This document shows positions 17,556 through 25,336 of a stretch of 64,000 nt of DNA, in pieces. This DNA comes from Anaerolinea thermophila (GTDB taxonomy: Bacteria > Chloroflexota > Anaerolineae > Anaerolineales > Anaerolineaceae). The translations under genes and the position numbers were made by a program. The first letter of the stretch is position 1, and the number at the start of each line of letters is the position of its first letter. The notes under the pieces are model-generated. The model was not told the origin of the DNA and searched no databases. It worked only from the letters and a program-made list of their open reading frames with translations. The stretch spans positions 372,001 to 436,000 of the forward strand of contig NZ_DYHZ01000002.1 in NCBI RefSeq assembly GCF_020723905.1, in the 5' to 3' direction.

Positions 17556-19028
17556 ATGCTGGAAAGTCTGGGGATCCTTGCGCTGGTTCTGGCGTTGTTT
17601 TTCCTCGCTTTTTTGTTAATTCGCACGGTACTGTTTGGTAAAGTCCCACCGCCCATCCCGGAAACGGAATTGCCGGCTGTGGATGGGGAGATTGTGGCAG
17701 AGCATCTTGCCGCAGTCCTGCGCCATCGCACCATCTCAGAGGCGGAGGAAAAACCTGTGGATGCCCAGGCTTTCCTCAACCTGCACCGTGAACTGGAGCG
17801 GCTGTATCCGCGCGTACATGCGACTCTGCGGGTGGAAGTGGTTAATCGCTTGAGTTTACTCTATATCTGGAAGGGCAAAGATGAAACGCTCGATCCGGTG
17901 CTGTTTGCCGGCCACCTGGACGTGGTGCCGGTTGATCCGGAAACCCGGGATGCCTGGAAATTCCCGCCTTTTGATGGACATATTGAAGAGGGGGCGGTGT
18001 GGGGACGCGGCGCGCTGGATACCAAAAACAGCGTGGTTGCCGTTCTGGAGGCAGTGGAAACCCTCTTGAAACAGGGCTATCAACCCGTGCGCACTATTTT
18101 GCTGGCTTTTGGACATGATGAGGAAATCGGCGGGTTTCAGGGCGCGGCGCAAATTGCCGGTCGTATTCAGGCGTACAATACCCGCCTCGCGGCAGTGCTG
18201 GATGAGGGCGGCGCCATTCTGAGCGGCGGGGTTGTTCCCGGGGTGCGTTTTCCTGTGGCGCTCATCGGCACTGCCGAAAAGGGGTATGCCACTCTTCAAT
18301 TGACGGTGGAATCGTCCGGCGGACATTCCTCCATGCCCCCCAGACATACAGGCATTGGCGTGCTGGCGTGCGCCATCACCCGTCTGGAAAATGCGCCCTT
18401 CCCTGCACGTTTATACCTGGTACGACGCATGTTTGAATTTCTGGCGCCTTTTTTGCCTTTTGGACTGCGGCTGGCGTTTGCCAACCTGTGGCTGTTCCGT
18501 CCGCTGATCAGCCGTGCGCTTGGAGCCAATCCCCGCACCAATGCGCTGATCCGTACCACCACGGCAGTGACAATGGTCCGGGGAGGAGTGAAAGATAATG
18601 TCCTGCCTGCCCGCACCACGGCGGAGGTTAACTTCCGGCTGATGCCCGGCGATCGTGTTGCGGATGTGGTGGCATTTGCCCGGCGGGTGATTGCCGATGA
18701 TGCTGTGCAGATTAATCTGCCACAGGGTAGGGCATGGGAAGCCTCCCGGGTTTCTCCCACCGATTCGGCGGCGTTTCAGGGTATTCTTCAGGCACTCGGG
18801 CAGGTTTATCCTGAAGCCATCAGTGCGCCATATCTGGTTGCCGGCGCCACCGATGCCCGTCATTATCAACCCATATGCGAGCAAATTTACCGTCTCAGCC
18901 CGATGATGATCACTGCGGAAGAACTTAAGACCATCCACAGTGTCAATGAGCACATTTCCATTGAGACGCTGGCACGAATGGTGCAATTCTATATACAACT
19001 CATCAAAATCTGGGGAGAAAACGGGTAA
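17556..19028 (+). CDS. M20-family zinc carboxypeptidase (CPS1-like) with N-terminal membrane anchor
   Basis: 490 aa. The first ~28 residues (ILALVLALFFLAFLLIRTVLF) form an anchor; the rest is an M20 peptidase of the yeast carboxypeptidase S / PM20D1 type: FAGHLDVVPVD (metal His and Asp), WGRGALDTKNSV (bridging Asp), GHDEEIGGFQGA (catalytic Glu pair), a dimerisation region with ESSGGHSSMPPRHTGIG, and AGATDARHYQ plus HSVNEHI at the end. Start at 17556 follows AGGAGG; a longer reading frame upstream runs through the promoter. It probably trims peptides or N-acyl amino acids at the membrane. Confidence 0.9.
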   Translation: MLESLGILALVLALFFLAFLLIRTVLFGKVPPPIPETELPAVDGEIVAEHLAAVLRHRTISEAEEKPVDAQAFLNLHRELERLYPRVHATLRVEVVNRLSLLYIWKGKDETLDPVLFAGHLDVVPVDPETRDAWKFPPFDGHIEEGAVWGRGALDTKNSVVAVLEAVETLLKQGYQPVRTILLAFGHDEEIGGFQGAAQIAGRIQAYNTRLAAVLDEGGAILSGGVVPGVRFPVALIGTAEKGYATLQLTVESSGGHSSMPPRHTGIGVLACAITRLENAPFPARLYLVRRMFEFLAPFLPFGLRLAFANLWLFRPLISRALGANPRTNALIRTTTAVTMVRGGVKDNVLPARTTAEVNFRLMPGDRVADVVAFARRVIADDAVQINLPQGRAWEASRVSPTDSAAFQGILQALGQVYPEAISAPYLVAGATDARHYQPICEQIYRLSPMMITAEELKTIHSVNEHISIETLARMVQFYIQLIKIWGENG

Positions 19029-19043
19029 AAACGGAGGTGAAGC

Positions 19044-19400
19044 ATGCCTATTACCGTCAACCAGCTCAAAAATATCAACGAACTGGTGGAGTACCTGAAC
19101 GATCTGGAAGCCAAGATTCGCGTGCTGGAAGATGAAAATTCCGCCTTGCGCAGCGCCATGGAGGAAGTTTCCAGCACCAACCGCAGCGTGGTCAACCTCT
19201 TACGGCAGGAATGGCCCCGCACGGGTCTGGTCAGCCGCAGTTTCTGGATTCGCGCCCTGACCGTGTACGGGCACTTCTTTGTGATTCAATTAATTGTTAC
19301 AGCATTCCTGTTCGTGGGGTATTTGATCTTCATCGCTCCGGTAATTGCCCGCTTCATTAACGAAGTCCTGCCTGCTTTGCTTCCCGGGATGACGCCCTGA
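19044..19400 (+). CDS. Small coiled-coil membrane protein, unknown function
   Basis: 118 aa. Residues 5-45 form a coiled coil (ELVEYLNDLEAKIRVLEDEN), residues ~72-100 one or two hydrophobic segments (FFVIQLIVTAFLFVGYLIFI, then VIARFINEVLPALL). Good ribosome site GGAGGTG; starts 15 bases after the M20 gene and is probably co-transcribed. No family recognised. Confidence 0.75.
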   Translation: MPITVNQLKNINELVEYLNDLEAKIRVLEDENSALRSAMEEVSSTNRSVVNLLRQEWPRTGLVSRSFWIRALTVYGHFFVIQLIVTAFLFVGYLIFIAPVIARFINEVLPALLPGMTP

Positions 19401-19407
19401 CGAACAT

Positions 19408-19439
19408 GCCCCCTGAGATGTTTGTGCATTTCAGGGGGC
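19408..19439. terminator. Hairpin between convergent genes
   Basis: 13-bp stem GCCCCCTGAGATG (19408-19420) with CATTTCAGGGGGC (19427-19439), one G-T pair, loop TTTGTG. It lies between the convergent 118-aa and 57-aa genes. No long T-run follows on the plus strand. Confidence 0.55.
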
Positions 19440-19471
19440 TCTACCGGTAAACCATTAAACGGTGGGGAAAA

Positions 19472-19645
19472 TTATGCTGTCTGGCGCAGTTCTACCAGTT
19501 CAGCCTCCACTGCAGCAATTTCCGCTTTCAAATCCAGTAAATATTGCTCTAACCGGGCAATGTATTCTTCGCGCGAGAGATATACGGTCGTCTCTTCAGT
19601 ATGACTGCCGCACCCGCAGGTACCGCCACAAGCGCATTCAGACAT
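19472..19645 (-). CDS. 57-residue protein with Cys-rich N-terminus and coiled-coil tail
   Basis: Reads MSECACGGTCGCGSHTEETT, then YLSREEYIARLEQYLLDLKA and a further helix ending LRQTA. Four Cys (CxCxxxCxC) and a His lie within the first 15 residues, an arrangement that could bind a metal or cluster; residues 22-55 are a leucine-rich amphipathic helix with heptad spacing. The gene has a perfect AGGAGG site seven bases before the ATG and its own extended -10 upstream, so it is very likely translated. Function unknown. Confidence 0.75.
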   Translation of the reverse strand: MSECACGGTCGCGSHTEETTVYLSREEYIARLEQYLLDLKAEIAAVEAELVELRQTA

Positions 19646-19678
19646 CTTTTTGCCTCCTGTACTTTTATTAGGTTACCA

Positions 19679-19687
19679 ATTTATTAT
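19679..19687 (-). promoter_or_regulatory. Extended -10 promoter of the 57-aa gene
   Basis: On the minus strand the AT-rich stretch contains TGATATAAT (TGnTATAAT) roughly 35 bases before the start codon. No -35 is evident. Confidence 0.45.
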
Positions 19688-19757
19688 ATCATTATTTGGA
19701 TAAAATATAGCATATTTAGTCTTGCGATTTGTTTTTCCGGCGTTCCTCACTCTGCGT

Positions 19758-19773
19758 TATAATCCTCACCATG
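19758..19773 (+). promoter_or_regulatory. -10 box seven bases from the start codon (leaderless gene)
   Basis: TATAAT at 19758-19763 is followed by seven bases and then ATG at 19771. There is no Shine-Dalgarno sequence. Transcription would start at or next to the ATG. Confidence 0.5.
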
Positions 19774-21474
19774 GAAAGAACTGTCCCCAGTGCTACCAGC
19801 GAAGAAATTAAACTGTACCGTGCCACATTGTATTCTCTGCTGCGTTCTACCGCAGAGGTATCCATCCGCACGCTGGAAGAAGCCCATGCGGGCATGAATT
19901 CCCTGCTCCATCCGCATGCGCGTGATCCTCAACCCGACCTCTCGGCATTCATCTATGCCATGTTGCGCCTGCCCGATTGCATGCCCGCTGTGCGTTCGGT
20001 CATCCTTGGGCAAAGCCAGGAAGTTTTCATGCGCCATGGTTATGGTAACATCGAAACCTGGCAGGAAGTCACCGCCCGGGCGCGGCGGCGGCGCTGTTTC
20101 TTCGATGGACAGAGCACCCTGGCATGTTACATCGCTTCGCGATCTGATATCGAGGATATTTTGCCTGCTCTGACTGCCTACCAGATTGAGTGGAACAAGA
20201 TGCGCTTGCTGCTTTCTGCTGTGCCGGAAGGCGAATCACTGGCAGATGCGGCGGTAGATCCACAGCGTTTCCTGCGTCTGGCGGATGTGCTGCGGCTCAG
20301 CGTGGAAGATCTGGGGCGTCTGCGCACCCTGTGGGGGGGACAGTTTACAGCCATGCTGGAGCGCATTCGTGCGCAAAAGATGAATCTGGGGGTGAGGTTG
20401 CTCTCGGGTTCGTTAAGCGCCTATCAGCGTGCCACACACCTGTGGTGGGAACACCTGGAAACAGTATGCCCGCAACTGGGCGAACGTCCGTTGTACTTCA
20501 TCTCCAGCAATACCCACAGCCTTGTCAATCTGCTTTCCGGGTATGCCCTGCGGCATGAAGATGCCATTGCCCGGTTTATCGAGGAGTCCAGTCCGGAATT
20601 GAAAAATGAGTGGCGCGATATCCAGAAGGGGCAGGTACGTTCCAGCCGCGAAAATTTTCTGTACTATGCCTTAAAGAAATACCAGCAAAGTCCTGCAGGG
20701 GCGCATGCCTTGCAGGAACAACTGGATGAGGAACGTGCCCTGGGGATTTTGCGGATTCCCTCTGAGCGTTCATTTGATCTGGAAGCGCAGGTGATTGACC
20801 TTTCCCGTCTTGATCCTGCCCGTTTTGATCCCCGTTTACAGGCTGGACTGGATCTGGACTTCTTGCGTCACAGCAATGCGCTGATACTGAACATTGATTA
20901 TCCGCTGGGGCTGGGGGCGTATCATTTACTCTCCAAGATTGCCGAGCAAGCCGTACAGATTTTGGGGGTGTACATCATGGGCAAAGCCGCCACGCTGAAC
21001 GCCCGTCGCGGTGATGTGATGATTCCTTCTGTGGTACAGGATGAGCATTCCCATAATACCTATCTGTTCCGCAACTGCTTTACCGCCGCGGATGTGCTTC
21101 CTTACCTTGTTTACGGAGCAGTGCTGGACAATCAGAAAGCCGTGTGCGTGCTGGGGACGTTCCTGCAAAATTCTCGCATTATGGACGTGTTTTATCGTGA
21201 AGGATATGCCGATATTGAAATGGAAGCCGGTCCGTACCTTTCGGCGGTGTATGAAATGTCCCGCCCCAAGCGCCATCCGGTGGATGAACTGGTCAACCTG
21301 AGCGATCTGCCCTTCGATCTGGGCATTCTCCATTACGCTTCGGATACGCCCTTGAGCAAAGGGCAAAATCTGGGTGCGGGCACACTGTCCTACTATGGCA
21401 TGGATTCGACCTACGCCACCACCATTGCCATTGCGAGGCGCATTTTCCAGCAAGAAATTCAACGTTTGCGGTGA
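19771..21474 (+). CDS. Uncharacterised 567-aa protein with nucleoside-phosphorylase-like C-terminal region
   Basis: Possibly the DUF6909 family; this assignment is from memory and uncertain. Residues 1-~370 are mainly helical with many Arg and Leu and no known motif. From about residue 380 the pattern resembles purine/uridine phosphorylases: a beta-alpha unit with LGVYIMGKAATLNARRGDVM (compare the G-x-G..GDV element) and a late MDVFYREGYADIEMEAGPY (compare the base- and ribose-binding E-M-E-x motif). Phosphate-binding residues cannot be confirmed by eye. A longer start at 19729 is open, but the ATG at 19771 sits right after the -10 box. Monocistronic, convergent with glgX two bases downstream. 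Confidence 0.7.
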   Translation: MERTVPSATSEEIKLYRATLYSLLRSTAEVSIRTLEEAHAGMNSLLHPHARDPQPDLSAFIYAMLRLPDCMPAVRSVILGQSQEVFMRHGYGNIETWQEVTARARRRRCFFDGQSTLACYIASRSDIEDILPALTAYQIEWNKMRLLLSAVPEGESLADAAVDPQRFLRLADVLRLSVEDLGRLRTLWGGQFTAMLERIRAQKMNLGVRLLSGSLSAYQRATHLWWEHLETVCPQLGERPLYFISSNTHSLVNLLSGYALRHEDAIARFIEESSPELKNEWRDIQKGQVRSSRENFLYYALKKYQQSPAGAHALQEQLDEERALGILRIPSERSFDLEAQVIDLSRLDPARFDPRLQAGLDLDFLRHSNALILNIDYPLGLGAYHLLSKIAEQAVQILGVYIMGKAATLNARRGDVMIPSVVQDEHSHNTYLFRNCFTAADVLPYLVYGAVLDNQKAVCVLGTFLQNSRIMDVFYREGYADIEMEAGPYLSAVYEMSRPKRHPVDELVNLSDLPFDLGILHYASDTPLSKGQNLGAGTLSYYGMDSTYATTIAIARRIFQQEIQRLR

Positions 21475-21475
21475 G

Positions 21476-23542
21476 TTATTCTTCGTCCAGTCCCGCCACC
21501 AGTACCACCACCGAGCGCCCTTCGGCGCGGTAGTGGGTGGAATGTAAACGGGGTGCGCGGAAGGGTGGGATTAAATCGTCAGGGGAGGGCTGACTGGTGT
21601 CCAGCACACGACGCCAGTGCCCGCCACTGGCAAGTGCGGGTAATTCAAAGGTCAGCGGATCGTGGTAGGCATTGAAAATCATGTGAATGAGGCGCCCGCC
21701 GCCATTGCTGACCGTCATTGCCAGAGAGTGCGAATGCGGACTCCAGTCGGGCTGGTTAAGGTGTGTGCCGTGCAGGGTGATGCGGGCTTCCTGAAGAATC
21801 TGCGAGAGCGATTTGAAATCGTCCTCAGGGTCCGAGGCAAAGTGCAGGCGGAAGCGAATCAATTCCCGAACGAACCGTAAAAGTTCGGCGTGTTTTTCAA
21901 CCAGCCGCCAGTCAAACCAGGAAATTTCGTTATCCTGACAGTAAGCATTGTTGTTGCCGCGCTGTGTGCGGCGGACTTCGTCGCCCATTTGAATCATCGG
22001 TGCGCCCAATGCCAGCAGAGCGTAAGCAAAAAAGTTCTTGATTTGCTGTTCGCGCAGGCGCTCGATTTCGGGGTCGTTGGAAGGACCTTCCACCCCGTGA
22101 TTGCAGGCGATATTCTCATTGTGCCCGTCGCGGTTGTTCTCGCCGTTGGCTTCGTTGTGCTTGTGTTCGTAGGACACCAGGTCGTTGAGGGTGAAGCCGT
22201 CGTGACAGGTGACGAAGTTGATACTCTGGTCGGGTTCTTTTTCCTCGTGACCGTATAAATCGGGGCTGGCGAGCATGCGGTTGGGGAATGCGTAGATACT
22301 GCCCGCATCTCCGCGTACCCAATGACGGATGTCATCGCGGAATTTGCCGTTCCATTCCCGCCAGCGGTCTCCCACGAAGTTCCCCACCTGATACAGCCCG
22401 GCTGCATCCCACGCCTCGGCAATGAGTTTGGTCCCCGCCAGGTAGGGGTCGTTCTCGATATCCAGCAGGACGGGCGGATTGGGAACAGGGTTGCCGTATT
22501 CATCGCGGGAGAGGATAGAGGCGAGGTCAAAACGGAACCCGTCCACGTGCATTTCAGAGACCCAGTAACGCAGGCTGTCGAGAATCATGCGCCGGACGAC
22601 AGGGTGGTTGGTGTTGAGGGTATTGCCCGTGCCGGTGTAATTGACGTAACGAGAGCGGTCTTTAGAATCCAGCATGTAGTACACGTCGTTGGCAATGCCC
22701 CGGAAGGACAGGGTGGGTCCATCCGAACCGTTTTCGGTGGTGTGGTTGTACACCACATCCAGAATGACTTCAATGCCGGCGCGGTGCAACAGTTTGACCA
22801 TGTCACGAAACTCGTTGAGCACCTCTTGCGGGTCCTGCCGGGAACTGTAGAAGGGATGCAGGGCAAAGAACGAAATGGGACTGTACCCCCAGTAGTTGCT
22901 CAATCCGGGCGGTGCATCCAGCGGGTCAAAGGCATACACTGGCAAAAGTTCTACCGCGGTGATGCCCAGATCAACCAGGTAGGGTATTTTCTCGATCAAC
23001 CCGGCAAACGTGCCGCGCTTTCCTTCGGGAACTCCGGAACTGGGGTGACGGGTAAAGCCCGCCACGTGCATTTCGTAAATCACCGTGCGGGCAAAGGGGC
23101 GGTGCAGGGGATAATCGCCGTTCCAGTCATAGGTGGAGGTATCCACCACCACGTTTTTCAGCGCATAGGGGGTGTTATCTCCCGGCTGGCATGCTGCCCT
23201 GCGATCGTACTGGCGTGGGAACACGACCGCTTTTCCATAAGGATCAAGAAGGACTTTGGCAGGATCGAAGCGCAATCCCTTCTCTGGAGCAAAGGGGCCG
23301 TGAACCCGGTAGGCGTAGATTTGCCCTGCCTTAAGCCCGGGAACAAAGACATGCCAGTAATGGAAGGTGCGATTCTTACGCGGATCCAGGGGAATGACCT
23401 CTGCCGGTCTGGCATCGTCGGCAGAATCGAACAGCAACAGGTCAACCCGCGTACTCCCGCGGGAGTAAAGGCTGAAATTGACACCCTTGGGGGAAATGGT
23501 TGCACCGAGTGGAAAACTACGACCTGGAAGAGTTGCCAGCAT
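21476..23542 (-). CDS. glgX: Glycogen debranching enzyme / isoamylase
   Basis: 688-aa GH13 enzyme that cleaves alpha-1,6 branches of phosphorylase-trimmed glycogen. N-terminal CBM48-type domain (GRSFPLGATISPKGVNFSLY), then the barrel: ELLPVYAFD, DVVYNHTTENG, DGFRFDLASIL (nucleophile Asp), LIAEAWDAAG (acid/base Glu), FVTCHDGFTLNDL (third Asp), and the GlgX-specific AYCQDNEISWFDW. The ATG at 23542 (MLATLPGRS) fits family starts and follows AGGA; a TTG at 23560 is an alternative. It works with the phosphorylase at the left end of the window but is not linked in an operon. Confidence 0.95.
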   Translation of the reverse strand: MLATLPGRSFPLGATISPKGVNFSLYSRGSTRVDLLLFDSADDARPAEVIPLDPRKNRTFHYWHVFVPGLKAGQIYAYRVHGPFAPEKGLRFDPAKVLLDPYGKAVVFPRQYDRRAACQPGDNTPYALKNVVVDTSTYDWNGDYPLHRPFARTVIYEMHVAGFTRHPSSGVPEGKRGTFAGLIEKIPYLVDLGITAVELLPVYAFDPLDAPPGLSNYWGYSPISFFALHPFYSSRQDPQEVLNEFRDMVKLLHRAGIEVILDVVYNHTTENGSDGPTLSFRGIANDVYYMLDSKDRSRYVNYTGTGNTLNTNHPVVRRMILDSLRYWVSEMHVDGFRFDLASILSRDEYGNPVPNPPVLLDIENDPYLAGTKLIAEAWDAAGLYQVGNFVGDRWREWNGKFRDDIRHWVRGDAGSIYAFPNRMLASPDLYGHEEKEPDQSINFVTCHDGFTLNDLVSYEHKHNEANGENNRDGHNENIACNHGVEGPSNDPEIERLREQQIKNFFAYALLALGAPMIQMGDEVRRTQRGNNNAYCQDNEISWFDWRLVEKHAELLRFVRELIRFRLHFASDPEDDFKSLSQILQEARITLHGTHLNQPDWSPHSHSLAMTVSNGGGRLIHMIFNAYHDPLTFELPALASGGHWRRVLDTSQPSPDDLIPPFRAPRLHSTHYRAEGRSVVVLVAGLDEE

Positions 23543-23674
23543 CCACGTTCCTGAAAACAAAGTCCTCTTTATTTTATCTTAATCGGAGATTTTGTGGGCT
23601 GCAAGCGTTTTCAATCCAATTGTTGTGCAACTGCAAGGATGGACTTCACATCTGTAACCGGTCTGGATTGATGA

Positions 23675-23692
23675 TAGAATCAAATTGCTATG
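23675..23692 (+). promoter_or_regulatory. Extended -10 nine bases from the start codon (leaderless gene)
   Basis: TGATAGAAT (TGnTAGAAT, box at 23675-23680) is followed by nine bases and the ATG at 23690. No Shine-Dalgarno sequence lies between. Confidence 0.45.
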
Positions 23693-25324
23693 GAGAGCAA
23701 TTTATTTGAATTTACCTCACGCCGTTCGCCGGTCATCAGCCGGTATGGCATAGTCGCTGCCTCTCAGCCGCTTGCCGTTGCCGCCGGGTTAAAGGTACTT
23801 TCGATGGGTGGAAATGCCGCCGATGCCGCTGTGGCTACTGCTGCAGCGCTTAATGTGACGGAACCGGGCAGTACTGGCCTGGGCGGAGATGCATTCTGCC
23901 TTTACTACGAAGCCAGCACTCGCAAGGTGTATGCGCTAAACGGCTCGGGGCGTGCTCCAGCCGCGTTGACGCTGGAGCGTCTCCAGGCCGAGGGTTTTGG
24001 GCAGACGCTACCGCGGTTTCATCCATACACCATCACCGTTCCGGGGGCATGCGCCGCATGGTGTGATACGGTAGAGCGCTTTGGGCGCTTACCGATGATT
24101 AAAGTGCTGGGCCCTGCTGTGGAACTGGCACAGGAAGGCTTCCCCGTTGCGCCTCAGACGGCATATCTCTGGCAGCGTGCCGCTACCCAGCAACTGGCTT
24201 CGGCGGTGAACGGGCTGGAATTAACCCTCACTGGACGGGGTCCGTGCGCGGGAGAGATTTTCCGCAACCCCGGCCTGGCGCAGGCGCTGACCATGATCGC
24301 CATTGAAGGCAAGGATGCCTTCTATCGGGGTGCAATTGCCCATGCCATTGTTGAGGTGGTGCGCGAGGCAGGGGGGTGCCTGACCCTTGAGGATCTGGCG
24401 GCACATCAAAGCACCTGGGAAGAACCCATCAGTGTAACCTATCACGGCGTTCGCTTCTGGGAGTGCCCGCCCAACGGTCAGGGCATTGCCGCTTTGATGG
24501 CGTTGAACCTGCTGGAAACCTACGATTTACACCGCCTGGATCCGCTCTCACCTGAACGCCTGCATTTGCTCATCGAAGCCATGCGCCTGGCGTTTGCCGA
24601 TGCCCGGCATTATGTGGCAGATCCGGCATTTTCCCGTATTCCTCTGGAGGAGTTGCTCTCCAAAGCCTATGCAGAGGAACGCCGTAAACTCATTGACCCG
24701 GCGCGCGCCAATCCGACAGTGCGTCATGGGGTGCCGTTTGCTTCCAGCGATACCGTCTATCTGGCAGTGGTGGATGCGCAGGGGAATGCCTGCTCGTTCA
24801 TTAACAGTAACTACATGGGATTTGGGACAGGCATTGTTCCGCGCGGATGGGGTTTCAGTTTGCAAAACCGCGGGCACAACTTCAGTCTGATTCCGGGGCA
24901 TCCCAATCAGGTGGCACCTTTCAAGCGTCCCTATCACACCATTATCCCGGCAATGGCAACCCGCGAAGAGGATGACAGCCTGTTTGCCTGCTACGGGGTA
25001 ATGGGCGGTTTCATGCAGCCGCAGGGGCATCTACAGGTGGCGGTGGCACTGGTGGATGACCATCTGGACCCGCAGGCGGCTCTTGATCGTCCACGTTTCT
25101 GCATCGAGCCGGATGAAAGCGGCAGTGTGGTGGCGCTGGAAGAGGGGATTCCGGTGAAGAGCATGGCGGCACTGGCAGATCGCGGGCATAACATCCGCCC
25201 GGTCAGCGGAAGCGGGCGCACCCTGTTTGGACGCGGGCAGGTCATTTATCGAGACCCCGAACAGGGGGTGCTGTGGGCAGGCTCCGATCCCCGCGCCGAT
25301 GGTTGCGCCATGACTCTGGGATGA
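23690..25324 (+). CDS. Gamma-glutamyltransferase family protein (YwrD-like)
   Basis: 544 aa. GGT enzymes are Ntn-hydrolases made as one chain that cuts itself before a Thr. Here the candidate nucleophile is Thr355 in SSDTVYLAVVDAQGNACSFI. Other family blocks: AASQPLAVAAGLKVLSMGGN, GLGGDAFCLYY, FGTGIVPRGWGFSLQNRG and PYHTIIPAMA. No signal peptide, unlike the classic secreted GGTs; the sequence resembles the cytoplasmic YwrD-type branch. Probable role in hydrolysing gamma-glutamyl compounds; exact substrate not predictable. Preceded by its own -10 and followed 12 bases later by uvrC. Confidence 0.9.
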   Translation: MESNLFEFTSRRSPVISRYGIVAASQPLAVAAGLKVLSMGGNAADAAVATAAALNVTEPGSTGLGGDAFCLYYEASTRKVYALNGSGRAPAALTLERLQAEGFGQTLPRFHPYTITVPGACAAWCDTVERFGRLPMIKVLGPAVELAQEGFPVAPQTAYLWQRAATQQLASAVNGLELTLTGRGPCAGEIFRNPGLAQALTMIAIEGKDAFYRGAIAHAIVEVVREAGGCLTLEDLAAHQSTWEEPISVTYHGVRFWECPPNGQGIAALMALNLLETYDLHRLDPLSPERLHLLIEAMRLAFADARHYVADPAFSRIPLEELLSKAYAEERRKLIDPARANPTVRHGVPFASSDTVYLAVVDAQGNACSFINSNYMGFGTGIVPRGWGFSLQNRGHNFSLIPGHPNQVAPFKRPYHTIIPAMATREEDDSLFACYGVMGGFMQPQGHLQVAVALVDDHLDPQAALDRPRFCIEPDESGSVVALEEGIPVKSMAALADRGHNIRPVSGSGRTLFGRGQVIYRDPEQGVLWAGSDPRADGCAMTLG

Positions 25325-25336
25325 TTCGGACGTGCG

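Noticed and set aside
22322-23554. 410-codon plus-strand open frame opposite glgX
   Set aside because: Antisense shadow of a clear GH13 enzyme; no motif and no start signal.
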